Of a stretch of 40,541 bases of DNA, positions 1 to 8,285 are shown one piece after another. A program made the position numbers and the translations under genes. The stretch lies in the NCBI GenBank assembly GCA_021801645.1, contig JAJYXT010000024.1, positions 1 to 40,541 on the forward strand. The letters run 5' to 3'. This DNA comes from a bacterium (GTDB taxonomy: Bacteria > Chloroflexota > Dormibacteria > Aeolococcales > Bog-877). Numbering within the stretch: the stretch's first letter is position 1; every line of letters starts with the position of its first letter. The notes beneath the pieces were generated by a model that was given only the letters and a program-made list of their open reading frames with translations, did no database searches and had not been told where the DNA came from.

Positions 1-128
1 ATCAAAGCCAACATCTCCGTCATACATGACTACGCCCTGCGAAGCCCTAGGCCCGAAATCGCGTCGCCTTGAGTTCCCTGGCCATGTTTGGCCCCGCTCT
101 GGTGCCGCTCGGAGGGGGGAACTTCGGC

Positions 129-1415
129 CTAGCCGCCAGCCACGTGCTCCAGCACCAGGCGCCTTGGTGGGGGCGGTGAGGATCGCACGCGAACCGCGCC
201 CTTCAGAGCGAGCAGAGCGGGAGTGGGATCCTGCCCGGGACGCCCCCAGAGCTCGAGCAGTGGCTGGCCGTGCTCCACCGCAGCGCCGTGCTTGGCGAGG
301 CACAGGATCCCGGCGACCGGATCGGCGGGCTCGAAGGGCGAACGACGCCCGCGGCCGAGCCTCCAGGCCGCCAGCCCGATGGCCCCCGCGTCCAGCCGGG
401 AGAGGAACCCCCTCCGGGGTGCGTCCACGGTTGCCAGCCGCACCCCCAGGGGAAGTGGCGCCTCCGGAGCACCGCCCTGCGCCTTGACCATGGCGTTGAA
501 CCGCTCCCTGGCCAGGCCGCCATCCAGGGCCGCGGCTGGGTCGGCGGCCTGGCCGCTTAGCCGTAACAGTTCCCGCGCCTCCGCTAGCACCAGGTCCCGG
601 AGATCGGGAGGTCCACCTCCGGAGAGCACGTCGAGCGCCTCCCTGACCTCGAGGGCGTTGCCCACGGCCCTCCCCAGCGGCTGGTCCATGGCCGTGACCA
701 TGGCAACGGCTCGAATTTGGAATCCTGATGCCAGCGCGACCAGTGTCGCCGCCAGCCGGCGGGCCGCGGCGGCATTGGTCATCAGGGCCCCGCTACCGAC
801 CTTGACGTCGAAGAGCAGGCATTGGACGCCCTCGGCCATCTTCTTGGAGACGATCGAGCTGGCGATGAGGGGCATGGATTCAACGGTGGCGGTCGCGTCG
901 CGCAGGGCATACAGGCGGCGGTCCGCGGCAGCCAGCTCCGGTGAGGCGGCCGCGATGACGCAACCCACCTCCCGCACCACCCTCATGATCTCGCTCGAAG
1001 AGAGCTCACAGCGGACTCCGGGGATCGACTCCATCTTGTCCAGCGTCCCTCCGGTCGTTCCCAGCGTCCGACCCGACAGCTGGGGCACGAAGCAACCGAC
1101 CGCGGCCAGGAGCGGCACCAGGACCAGGGAGACCTTGTCCCCGACTCCCCCAGTGGAGTGCTTGTCGACCGTCGGCCCGGGCAGTCCACTGAGGTTCAGG
1201 CGGTCGCCACTCTCGGCCATGGAGGCGGTGAGCTCTCGCAGCTCCTCCTCGGTGAGGCCCCGCCAGCAGACCGCCATCAGCCAGGAGGCCATCTGGGCTT
1301 CGGCGGTCTGGCCGTCGAGATAGTCGCCAACTAGCTGGCGGATCTCGCCCGGGGCCAGGGCCCGGCCCCGCCGCTTGTCGTCGATCAGCTCCACGGTCGC
1401 CCGGGCTGATGCCAT
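129..1415 (-). CDS. deoA: Pyrimidine-nucleoside (thymidine) phosphorylase
   Basis: This enzyme cleaves thymidine, deoxyuridine or uridine with phosphate to the free base and (deoxy)ribose-1-phosphate in cytoplasmic pyrimidine salvage. The 428-residue protein has the usual family length. It shows the phosphate-binding stretch KHSTGGVGDKVS at residues 85-96 and the conserved SGRTLGTTGGTLDKMESIPG at 114-133, followed by the alpha/beta core and the C-terminal domain typical of the DeoA/Pdp family. Its ATG shares one base with the TGA stop of cdd (TGATG), so the two are co-transcribed and probably translationally coupled: Cdd makes uridine or deoxyuridine and this enzyme takes off the base. Thymidine-specific DeoA and broader-specificity Pdp cannot be separated by eye. 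Confidence 0.93.
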   Translation of the reverse strand: MASARATVELIDDKRRGRALAPGEIRQLVGDYLDGQTAEAQMASWLMAVCWRGLTEEELRELTASMAESGDRLNLSGLPGPTVDKHSTGGVGDKVSLVLVPLLAAVGCFVPQLSGRTLGTTGGTLDKMESIPGVRCELSSSEIMRVVREVGCVIAAASPELAAADRRLYALRDATATVESMPLIASSIVSKKMAEGVQCLLFDVKVGSGALMTNAAAARRLAATLVALASGFQIRAVAMVTAMDQPLGRAVGNALEVREALDVLSGGGPPDLRDLVLAEARELLRLSGQAADPAAALDGGLARERFNAMVKAQGGAPEAPLPLGVRLATVDAPRRGFLSRLDAGAIGLAAWRLGRGRRSPFEPADPVAGILCLAKHGAAVEHGQPLLELWGRPGQDPTPALLALKGAVRVRSSPPPPRRLVLEHVAGG

Positions 1416-1834
1416 CAGCGCTGGCTGCGCTGGAGGTCCTCCGGTCCGAAGGCCATTGGGAGGAGATCGGCCACAGTGAGCGGAGGGCGGTCGGGCCCGT
1501 CGTCGATCACCAGCTCTGGTCCGCCCAGCTCATGGAGCAGCTGTCGGCAGCGCCCACAGGGGGTCAGGGGAGCACCGTCCCCGGCGCACACGGCGACTGC
1601 CACAAGGCGCGTCCCGCCACCGGCTCGGAGGGCCGAGACCAGCCCGCACTCGGCGCAGAGGGTGAGTCCGTAGGAGGCGTTCTCGACGTTGCACCCGGTC
1701 ACCAGGCGGCCCTGGTCGTCGATGCCGGCGGCGCCCACTTGGAGCCCGGAGTAGGGGGCGTAGGCGCCGGCCGCCGCCTCCAAGGCGCGGCGTCGTAGAG
1801 CCCCCCAATCGATAACCGTGCCGTCCTGGGTCAC
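1415..1834 (-). CDS. cdd: Cytidine deaminase
   Basis: The enzyme hydrolytically deaminates cytidine and deoxycytidine to uridine and deoxyuridine. At 139 residues it matches the short homotetrameric zinc class. NVEN at residues 49-52 binds the ribose. Cys60 and Glu62 in the CAE motif, with Cys93 and Cys96 in PCGRC, give the zinc ligands and catalytic glutamate. The start is GTG at 1834. A -10-like TAAGAT ends six bases upstream, so the message may be leaderless. The gene is first of a two-gene unit with deoA. Confidence 0.95.
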   Translation of the reverse strand: MTQDGTVIDWGALRRRALEAAAGAYAPYSGLQVGAAGIDDQGRLVTGCNVENASYGLTLCAECGLVSALRAGGGTRLVAVAVCAGDGAPLTPCGRCRQLLHELGGPELVIDDGPDRPPLTVADLLPMAFGPEDLQRSQR

Positions 1835-1840
1835 CTGGGC

Positions 1841-1846
1841 ATCTTA
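1841..1846 (-). promoter_or_regulatory. Candidate -10 element of cdd-deoA (leaderless)
   Basis: On the minus strand TAAGAT ends six bases before the GTG start of cdd. This would put the transcription start on or next to the start codon. No convincing -35 hexamer and no Shine-Dalgarno sequence are visible. The assignment rests on spacing and hexamer match only. Confidence 0.45.
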
Positions 1847-1998
1847 GAGGTCTGCGCATCGGGCTGGGAGGTGCCCGGAAACGTCCCTCTGCCCACCCCG
1901 GTAAAGTCGGGTGCGGGAGCTCCGGGTGAGAAGGGGGGGCGCCTCCGGCGTGGCAGGCCGAAAGCGGTCTGCCGGTTCAAAGGGTATGAGGGATAGAC

Positions 1999-3213
1999 AT
2001 GGCCAAGATCAAGGTTGCGGGTCCGGTTGTTGAGCTCGACGGGGACGAGATGACCAGGGTGATCTGGCAGCTGATCAAGGACCAGCTGATCCTGCCCCAT
2101 CTGGAGCTGGACATCCGCTACTTCGATCTGGGAATCGAGAATCGCGATGCCACCGATGACCGGGTCACAGTGCAGGCGGCGGAGGCCATCCGGGAGTTCG
2201 GGGTGGGGATCAAGTGCGCCACCATCACCCCAGACGAGGCTCGGGTGGCGGAGTTCGGGCTCAAGCGCATGTGGAAGTCGCCCAACGGGACCATCCGCAA
2301 CATCCTGGGGGGGGTGATCTTCCGCGAGCCGATCGTGATGCAGAACATCCCCCGACTGGTGCCCAGCTGGACCAAGCCGATAGTGATCGGCCGTCATGCC
2401 CATGGCGACCAGTACCGCGCCACCGACTTCGTCGTACCCGGTCCGGGCAAGGTCACCATCACCTACACACCCAGGGACGGGTCCCCGGCCAAGACCTACG
2501 AGGTGGCCGAGTACGAGGGGGGCGGGGTCGCCATGGCGATGTACAACTTCGACGACTCGATCCGGGATTTCGCAAGGGCGTGCTTGCGCTACGGCCTGAC
2601 CCGCCACTACCCCGTCTACCTCTCCACCAAAAACACCATCCTCAAGGCCTACGACGGCCGCTTCAAGGACCTCTTCGCCGAGGTCTTCGCCGCCGAGTTC
2701 GCTACCCAGTTCGCCGAAGCTGGGATCACCTATGAGCACCGGCTGATCGACGACATGGTGGCCGCCGCCCTGAAGTGGGGCGGGGGGTACCTGTGGGCCT
2801 GCAAGAACTATGACGGTGACGTCCAGTCGGATGCGGTGGCCCAGGGCTTCGGATCACTGGGGCTCATGACCAGCGTCCTGTTGACCCCGGACGGGAAGAC
2901 CATGGAGGCGGAGGCGGCGCATGGCACCGTCACCCGGCACTACCGCATGCACCAGAAGGGCGAGCCCACCTCCACCAACCCCATCGCTTCGATATTCGCC
3001 TGGACCAGGGGGCTGGCTCACCGCGGCCGGCTGGATGGCAATCAGGACCTGGTGGCGTTCAGCGAGACCTTGGAGTCGGTCTGCGTGCGCACCGTGGAGG
3101 GGGGCCAGATGACCAAGGACCTAGCGCTCCTGGTCGGACCGAGCCAGAGCTATCTCAGCACCGAGGCGTTCATGTCCGCCCTGGCCGAGAACCTCGAGGT
3201 CGCATTGGCCTGA
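1999..3213 (+). CDS. icd: NADP-dependent isocitrate dehydrogenase
   Basis: The enzyme oxidatively decarboxylates isocitrate to 2-oxoglutarate in the TCA cycle, making NADPH. The 404-residue protein resembles the homodimeric, eukaryotic-like IDH subfamily. Visible marks are the N-terminal [15 protein letters not shown], the substrate-binding [26 protein letters not shown], and the cofactor-binding [12 protein letters not shown] near the C-terminus. It starts with ATG after a purine-rich GAGGGATAG. It is divergent from cdd and convergent with citrate synthase, the preceding enzyme of the cycle. A perfect hairpin separates the two stops. Confidence 0.95.
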   Translation: MAKIKVAGPVVELDGDEMTRVIWQLIKDQLILPHLELDIRYFDLGIENRDATDDRVTVQAAEAIREFGVGIKCATITPDEARVAEFGLKRMWKSPNGTIRNILGGVIFREPIVMQNIPRLVPSWTKPIVIGRHAHGDQYRATDFVVPGPGKVTITYTPRDGSPAKTYEVAEYEGGGVAMAMYNFDDSIRDFARACLRYGLTRHYPVYLSTKNTILKAYDGRFKDLFAEVFAAEFATQFAEAGITYEHRLIDDMVAAALKWGGGYLWACKNYDGDVQSDAVAQGFGSLGLMTSVLLTPDGKTMEAEAAHGTVTRHYRMHQKGEPTSTNPIASIFAWTRGLAHRGRLDGNQDLVAFSETLESVCVRTVEGGQMTKDLALLVGPSQSYLSTEAFMSALAENLEVALA

Positions 3214-3221
3214 GGCTGCGC

Positions 3222-3251
3222 CGGCCCCGGGGCGCTGCCGCCCCGGGGCCG
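3222..3251. terminator. Bidirectional hairpin terminator between icd and gltA
   Basis: A perfect 13-bp inverted repeat (CGGCCCCGGGGCG with its complement, loop CTGC) fills the 49-base gap between the two convergent stop codons. There is no T-run, so it may end transcription by hairpin strength alone or serve as an RNA-stabilising barrier for both messages. Confidence 0.7.
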
Positions 3252-3262
3252 CACCCGGCCGC

Positions 3263-4552
3263 TCAGGCGCCGAGGTGGCGGAGCTCCGGGCCGACGTACA
3301 GCTGGCGTGGGCGTCCGATCTTCTGCTCGGGGTCGAGGAGCCCCTCCTGCCAGTGGGCCAGCCAGCCGGGGGTGCGTCCGATGGCGAAAAGTACCGGGAA
3401 CATCTCCACCGGGATGCCCATGGCGAGGTAGATGATCCCAGAGTAGAAGTCAACGTTGGGGTACAGCTTGTGGGTGATGAAGTAGTCGTCCTCGAGGGCG
3501 ATCTTCTCGATCTCCAGGGCGATGTCCAAGAGTGGGCTCCGCCCCGTCACCTCGAATACCTCCTCCGCCACGCGCTTGATCAGCTGGGCCCGGGGGTCGA
3601 AGTTCTTGTACACCCGGTGGCCGAAGCCCATGAGGCGGAATTCGCCCTCCTTGACCCTCTTGATGTAGTCCGGGATGTTGGCCACCGACCCGATGCTTCG
3701 CAGCATCCGCAGCACCTGTTCATTGGCGCCTCCGTGAAGCGGTCCGTAGAGCGCGGCGCAGGCGGCCGACATTGCCGAGTAGGGGTCGGCCTGGGAGCTC
3801 CCCACCAGCCGCATGGTGCTGGTGGAGCAGTTCTGCTCATGGTCCGCGTGGAGGATGAGGAGCACGTCGAGCGCATGTTCCAGGACCGGGTCGGGGTGGT
3901 ACTTCAGCTCGGTCGCACGCCACATCATGTTGAGGAAGTTGGCCGAGTAGGAGAGCTCGTCGTCCGGGTAGGCGTAGTAGAGACCCATGGCGTGCCGGTA
4001 GGCGAACGCCGCCAGGGTCGGCATCTTGGCGATGAGGCGGACGATCTGGCGGTGCCGGACCTCCGGATCGTGTATCTGCTTGGCTTCCGGGTAGAAGGTC
4101 GAAAGCGCCCCCACCGCTGACACCAGCATCCCCATGGGGTGGGCATCATGGTGGAACCCGTCGATGAACTTCTTGATGCTCTCGTGGATGAAGGTGTGGT
4201 TGGTGATCTCACCCACCCACTCCAGATGCTGGTCGGGGGTGGGCAGCTCTCCGGCGAGGAGGAGATGCGCAACCTCCAGAAAGCTGTGCCGGGCAGCCAG
4301 CTCCTCGATGGGGTAGCCCCGATAGCGCAAGATGCCCTTGTCGCCGTCGATGAAGGTTATGCTGCTGCGGCAACTGGCGGTGTTCTGAAATGCCGGGTCG
4401 TAACCCATCAAGCCGAAGTCGCCTGGTCCCGTCTTGATCTGCCGCAGGTCCAGCGTGCGGATCGCCCCATCCACGATGGGGAGTTCATATGTCTTCCCCG
4501 TGCGGCTGTCGGTCACGGTTAGCGTGCCCTCGGCCGCTGCCTCCTCAGCCAT
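3263..4552 (-). CDS. gltA: Citrate synthase
   Basis: The enzyme condenses acetyl-CoA and oxaloacetate to citrate. The 429-residue protein has the long (type II) form with an N-terminal beta domain. Active-site regions are visible: HADHEQNCSTST, GPLHGGANE, GFGHRVYKNFDPRA, and the catalytic aspartate in YPNVDFYSG. It starts with ATG preceded by GGAGGTGAGG. It is divergent from the DedA-like gene (161-bp shared upstream region) and convergent with icd. Confidence 0.96.
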   Translation of the reverse strand: MAEEAAAEGTLTVTDSRTGKTYELPIVDGAIRTLDLRQIKTGPGDFGLMGYDPAFQNTASCRSSITFIDGDKGILRYRGYPIEELAARHSFLEVAHLLLAGELPTPDQHLEWVGEITNHTFIHESIKKFIDGFHHDAHPMGMLVSAVGALSTFYPEAKQIHDPEVRHRQIVRLIAKMPTLAAFAYRHAMGLYYAYPDDELSYSANFLNMMWRATELKYHPDPVLEHALDVLLILHADHEQNCSTSTMRLVGSSQADPYSAMSAACAALYGPLHGGANEQVLRMLRSIGSVANIPDYIKRVKEGEFRLMGFGHRVYKNFDPRAQLIKRVAEEVFEVTGRSPLLDIALEIEKIALEDDYFITHKLYPNVDFYSGIIYLAMGIPVEMFPVLFAIGRTPGWLAHWQEGLLDPEQKIGRPRQLYVGPELRHLGA

Positions 4553-4713
4553 GCCTCACCTCCATCGATGAACCACGATTCGTCCATCTTGCGCCAAGTA
4601 CAGCTGCCAAGTCGAATTGACGATGGTGCTTGCGCCTCTTGGCCGAGGGGCCGCCGCCCTGAAGTCGAGGCCGAGCGCGCCGTCACCCGGACCTCCCGGA
4701 TGAGGGGACGGCC

Positions 4714-5901
4714 ATGGGCCTGATCACCGGCCTGCACGGGGCGGTCGCGATCATCCTTCTCTGCAGCCTCCTGTTGGTGGAGGAGGCCGGGGTGCCCCTG
4801 CCGTTCGCCCCCGGAGAGTTGACCCTGCTGGCGGCGGGGCTGCTCATTGCCACCGGGGGGCTCCAGCCCTACCTCTTCGTCCCGCTGGCGTTCCTCGCCT
4901 GTTCGGCGGGAGCGTTGGTCGGCTTCAGCTGGGCCAGGGTGGTGGGGGAGAGGGGCCTTTCCGCGCTGGCCGCCCGGATCCACCAGCAGAAGGCCCTCGG
5001 CAAGGTGGAGAAGCGGATCCGGGCGGCCAGCCCACTGGACATCGCGATCTCCCGGTTGATCCCGGGACTGCGGATCTATACAACCCTAGTCGCCGGTGCG
5101 CTAGGGGTCCGGCGCCGTGACTTCCTCTTCGGGATTCTTCCCAGCACGGCGCTCTGGGTGGTGGTCTGGGTGGCTCTGGGAGCCGTGATCGGGATCCCCC
5201 TCGAGCACCTGTTCACCAAGGTGTCGAGCCTGGCGGTGCAGGGGGTAATCCTGGTGGTGATCGGGGTGGGGGGCTACCTCGCCATCCGAAGGGCGCCGAC
5301 AGGGCAGCGCGAGTCGCTGGTCCGTCTACCGGTGGGGCTGAGGACCGGACTCGCTGTGGCGGTGGATGTCACGGTGGTGGCCAGCATCCTGACCGGGCTG
5401 GCCGCGATCGCGAGGCGTTTCAGCGGTGTGGGTCCAACGGCCAGCTGGGCGGATGTTGCGGTGGTCGTGGCCGCCATCGCCGTCCTCTACCTCTTCCTCA
5501 CCCGGCAGGGCGCGGGTGCCACCGTGGGCGAGGCCCTGCTGCGAACCCAATACCTGCCCCACCGGGGTGAGCGCTCGGTGCGGGAGTCCCTGCGGGCCGC
5601 AGTCGGAGCGGACCACCTCGACCCACAGCTTCACGCGGCCTCCGATCGGCTCCGTGTGGTGAGTGGGGCTGCGCGGCTCGGCCTGCTGCGGGCGCTGCTG
5701 GAGCGGCCGGGGAGCTCCGCCGACCTGGCCCCGATGGTGCAGCTTCCCGTGGACGAGGCGACCTACCACCTTCAGGCTCTCTGCCACGCCGGCGTGGTGC
5801 AGCTGGTGGCCGCGTCCCAGGAGACCTATGAGGTGGCCGAGAGCTGGCGATCCTGGCTCGCCGAGCTGATGCGGGCAGCCCAGGCGACGGTCCCGGAGTG
5901 A
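4714..5901 (+). CDS. DedA-family membrane protein fused to RDD-like and winged-helix domains
   Basis: The first ~200 of 395 residues form a DedA/SNARE-associated membrane domain, with EEAGVPLPF near the N-terminus, the conserved RLIPGLR loop and several hydrophobic helices. DedA proteins are linked to membrane lipid scrambling and proton-motive-force homeostasis. A second hydrophobic part (~215-270, VDVTVVASIL and VVVAAIAVLYLFL) looks like a degenerate RDD domain. The C-terminal ~100 residues are soluble, and AARLGLLRALLERPGSSADL followed by DEATYHLQALCHAGVVQL resembles an ArsR-type winged helix. Start is ATG after GAGGGG. The DedA call is firm; RDD and winged-helix assignments are by pattern only. 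Such a fusion is uncommon. Confidence 0.75.
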   Translation: MGLITGLHGAVAIILLCSLLLVEEAGVPLPFAPGELTLLAAGLLIATGGLQPYLFVPLAFLACSAGALVGFSWARVVGERGLSALAARIHQQKALGKVEKRIRAASPLDIAISRLIPGLRIYTTLVAGALGVRRRDFLFGILPSTALWVVVWVALGAVIGIPLEHLFTKVSSLAVQGVILVVIGVGGYLAIRRAPTGQRESLVRLPVGLRTGLAVAVDVTVVASILTGLAAIARRFSGVGPTASWADVAVVVAAIAVLYLFLTRQGAGATVGEALLRTQYLPHRGERSVRESLRAAVGADHLDPQLHAASDRLRVVSGAARLGLLRALLERPGSSADLAPMVQLPVDEATYHLQALCHAGVVQLVAASQETYEVAESWRSWLAELMRAAQATVPE

Positions 5902-5981
5902 GGCCCGGGAGGGCCCGGGCGCCCAGGCCGGGCCGAGCCGGCAGCAAAGCGCTCTGAGCCCATCATCTTGTGTCTCAGGCG

Positions 5982-6010
5982 TTGACACGCCACTAGATAT
6001 GGCTGACAAT
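5982..6010 (+). promoter_or_regulatory. Sigma-70-type promoter of the NCS1 permease
   Basis: TTGACA (5982-5987) is followed after exactly 17 bases by GACAAT (6005-6010), about 70 bases before the permease start. The -35 is consensus and the -10 matches four of six. It lies in the 180-base gap downstream of the DedA-like gene. Confidence 0.6.
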
Positions 6011-6081
6011 GTGCGGAGCGGGCTCTGGCCCGCGGGAGTGGAGACGGCGGTGCACTAGAGCCCATCAGGAGGGGAAGAGGC

Positions 6082-7548
6082 TTGGCCACCAGTCAACCGA
6101 TGGACCTGGACCGGAGCGCGTTCACAGGCGCAGGCGAGGACTACTCCGCCTTCAAGGTGGAGAAGCGGGGAATCGAACTCATACCCGAGGGGCAGCGGAA
6201 GATGACGCCGGCGGCGCTTTTCTGGCTGTGGGCCGGAGGGATTTGGAACGTGGAGTTCCTGGTCTACGGCGCCCTCATCATCTCCTTTGGGCTGTCGTTC
6301 GGCCAGGCGGTTCTGGCCATCCTGGTGGGCAACGTCTTCTACGCCTTCCTCGGCCTCGCCAGCCTTCTTGGGCCGGAGACGGGGACCACCGCTTTCATGG
6401 TCTCCCGAGCCCCGTTCGGGCTCAACGGCAACCGGGTGGTGGCCCTGTTCAACTGGATCACCCAGGTCGGCTTTGAGATCGAGGGGATCGTTCTCGTCGT
6501 CCTGGTGGCTCTGGCCATGTTCGCCAGGGGAGGGGTGGCCGGCAGCACAGGACTCAAGATCGCCCTGGTGCTGGCGGCAGTGGCCATCCAGTTCGTGGTG
6601 CCCTTCCTGGGCCATGCCATGATCACCAAGACCCTGCGTTACCTGTCCTATGTCTTCATCGTCCTGTTCGCCGTCATGGCGGCGCTGGTCATCCCCCACG
6701 TGAATCTCGGCCACTTCCACCAGCAGGCGACCTGGGCGGTGTGGACCACCGCGGTGGTGCTGATCGTCTCGGCGGGGGGGCTGGGCTGGACGGAGAACGC
6801 CGCCGACTACTCGCGCTACCTCCCCCGGGCGACGCGTCGAGCCAAGACCTTCTGGGCAGCCACCCTCGGTGGAGCGATCCCGTCGATCCTCCTGGAGCTT
6901 CTGGGGGCCGCAGCGTTCACCATCAGCCCCAAGGTCACGGCGGTGACCGGGGTTCCGGCTTCGTTCGCCAGCTGGTTCTTCTGGCCCTTCCTGATCCTGG
7001 CGCTGCCCCAGCTGTTCGCCATCAACTCCCTCGACCTCTACTCGTCGGGAGTCACCCTGCAGGCCCTCGGTGTCCCGGTGCGCCGCTGGGGCGCCGTGGT
7101 CATCGACACCCTGGTGGCGGGGGGGGTGACCGCTCTGGTCATCTTCAAGGGCAACTTTTACACGGACCTAGCCGGATTCCTCAACTACATCGTGGTCTGG
7201 CTGGGCCCCTGGTTCGGCATCATCATGGTCGACTATCTGCTGCGGCGGGGCAGCTATCGCCCCGACGATCTGGGAAACCGGCGCCAGGGGATCTACTGGC
7301 GTGCCGGAGGGTTCAACTGGCGGGCGCTGGTGGCCCAGGCGTTGGGGATGGCCGCGGCCATGATCTGGATCGACGCTGCCTTCTCCTTCCCGCCCTTCGT
7401 GGGACCGCTGTCCAAGGTGACTGGGGGAGCTGACTTCAGCTGGGCGCTGGGCATCATCGTCGGTGGGCTGGTGTACTTCGCGCTCTCTCGCCTCTCGGTA
7501 AGGCGGGAGGTCGAGGCGCCCGAGGCCGGGGTGGCTAGCCCGGTCTGA
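6082..7548 (+). CDS. NCS1-family nucleobase permease (purine/cytosine type)
   Basis: This is a cation-coupled importer of purines, cytosine or related compounds in the cytoplasmic membrane. The 488-residue protein has about 12 hydrophobic segments. The N-terminal hydrophilic stretch ends in KMTPAALFWLWAG. FMVSRAPFGLNGN and ENAADYSRYLP are typical NCS1 cytosine/purine permease motifs. The start is TTG, supported by AGGAGGGG seven bases upstream. The substrate cannot be read from sequence. The convergent neighbour is hypoxanthine phosphoribosyltransferase, which suggests purine bases. Confidence 0.88.
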   Translation: MATSQPMDLDRSAFTGAGEDYSAFKVEKRGIELIPEGQRKMTPAALFWLWAGGIWNVEFLVYGALIISFGLSFGQAVLAILVGNVFYAFLGLASLLGPETGTTAFMVSRAPFGLNGNRVVALFNWITQVGFEIEGIVLVVLVALAMFARGGVAGSTGLKIALVLAAVAIQFVVPFLGHAMITKTLRYLSYVFIVLFAVMAALVIPHVNLGHFHQQATWAVWTTAVVLIVSAGGLGWTENAADYSRYLPRATRRAKTFWAATLGGAIPSILLELLGAAAFTISPKVTAVTGVPASFASWFFWPFLILALPQLFAINSLDLYSSGVTLQALGVPVRRWGAVVIDTLVAGGVTALVIFKGNFYTDLAGFLNYIVVWLGPWFGIIMVDYLLRRGSYRPDDLGNRRQGIYWRAGGFNWRALVAQALGMAAAMIWIDAAFSFPPFVGPLSKVTGGADFSWALGIIVGGLVYFALSRLSVRREVEAPEAGVASPV

Positions 7549-7557
7549 CGGCCGGCG

Positions 7558-7583
7558 GCGGGGTGGGGTCTACCCCACCCCGC
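7558..7583. terminator. Bidirectional hairpin terminator between permease and hpt
   Basis: A perfect 11-bp stem (GCGGGGTGGGG and its complement) with a TCTA loop fills the gap between the convergent permease and hpt stops and directly abuts the hpt stop. No T-run follows on either strand. Confidence 0.7.
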
Positions 7584-8237
7584 TCAGCCGGCGGTGGGCG
7601 GCGGGGGTATCCACTGGGCGAGGTAGGGTAGCTCCCGGTACTTGCCGTCATAGTCGAGGCCGTAACCCACCACGAACCCTGGTCCGCGCAGGTGGAACCC
7701 CACGTAGCGCGGATGGACCGGAACCTCCCTGGCCTCGGGTCGGTCCAGGAGTGCGCAGTACTCGATCCTTCGGGAGGGGGAGGCGAGCCGGTTGATCATC
7801 GCCTGGGCGGTGTGGCCGGCGTCGACGATGTCGTCGATGATGAGGATGGTCTGGCGGCCATCGGTGCTGGGGTCGCCCAGCTCCTCGATGACGGGGGCGC
7901 GCCAGGCCTTGGTGCCCCGGTAGCTGCTGGCATGGAAGAAGGTGACCAGCAGGTTCTCCATCTTATTCACGATCAGCTCTCGGGCCAGGTCGGCGGCGAA
8001 GACGAAGGCTCCCCGCAGGACCACGGCCAGGGTCAGCGGCTCCGCCCCCATGTCCTGGGCGATCTCGCGAGCCAGTGCGGCCACCCGTTCGCGCACCATG
8101 TCGGCGCTGGCGATCTCCCGGACTGGGACCGGCTCGACCCCGACGTCGTTCCAAAAGGCCAACTGGCCCACCGCCTCGGGTGCCGGAACCGTCAACTCCG
8201 GCACTTCGAGCTGCCGGGTGGGCGGTGGAGCCTCCAT
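7584..8237 (-). CDS. hpt: Hypoxanthine phosphoribosyltransferase
   Basis: The enzyme converts hypoxanthine or guanine with PRPP to IMP or GMP. The 217-residue protein carries the PRPP motif ILIIDDIVDAGHT, the early VLRGAFVFAADLAR loop and the base-binding GFVVGYGLDYDGKYRELPYL near the end. It has an N-terminal extension of about 40 proline-rich residues compared with the ~180-residue bacterial norm. An internal start near ASADMVRERV is possible. It probably works with the neighbouring NCS1 permease in purine salvage. Confidence 0.92.
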   Translation of the reverse strand: MEAPPPTRQLEVPELTVPAPEAVGQLAFWNDVGVEPVPVREIASADMVRERVAALAREIAQDMGAEPLTLAVVLRGAFVFAADLARELIVNKMENLLVTFFHASSYRGTKAWRAPVIEELGDPSTDGRQTILIIDDIVDAGHTAQAMINRLASPSRRIEYCALLDRPEAREVPVHPRYVGFHLRGPGFVVGYGLDYDGKYRELPYLAQWIPPPPTAG

Positions 8238-8285
8238 GAACTAACTCTAGCAACCGATGGAGGGCGGGCGATCGACCGCTAGCGG

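Noticed and set aside
5902-6081. Purine riboswitch before the NCS1 permease
   Set aside because: After the predicted transcription start there are only about 65 bases, with no recognisable purine or PreQ1 aptamer core.
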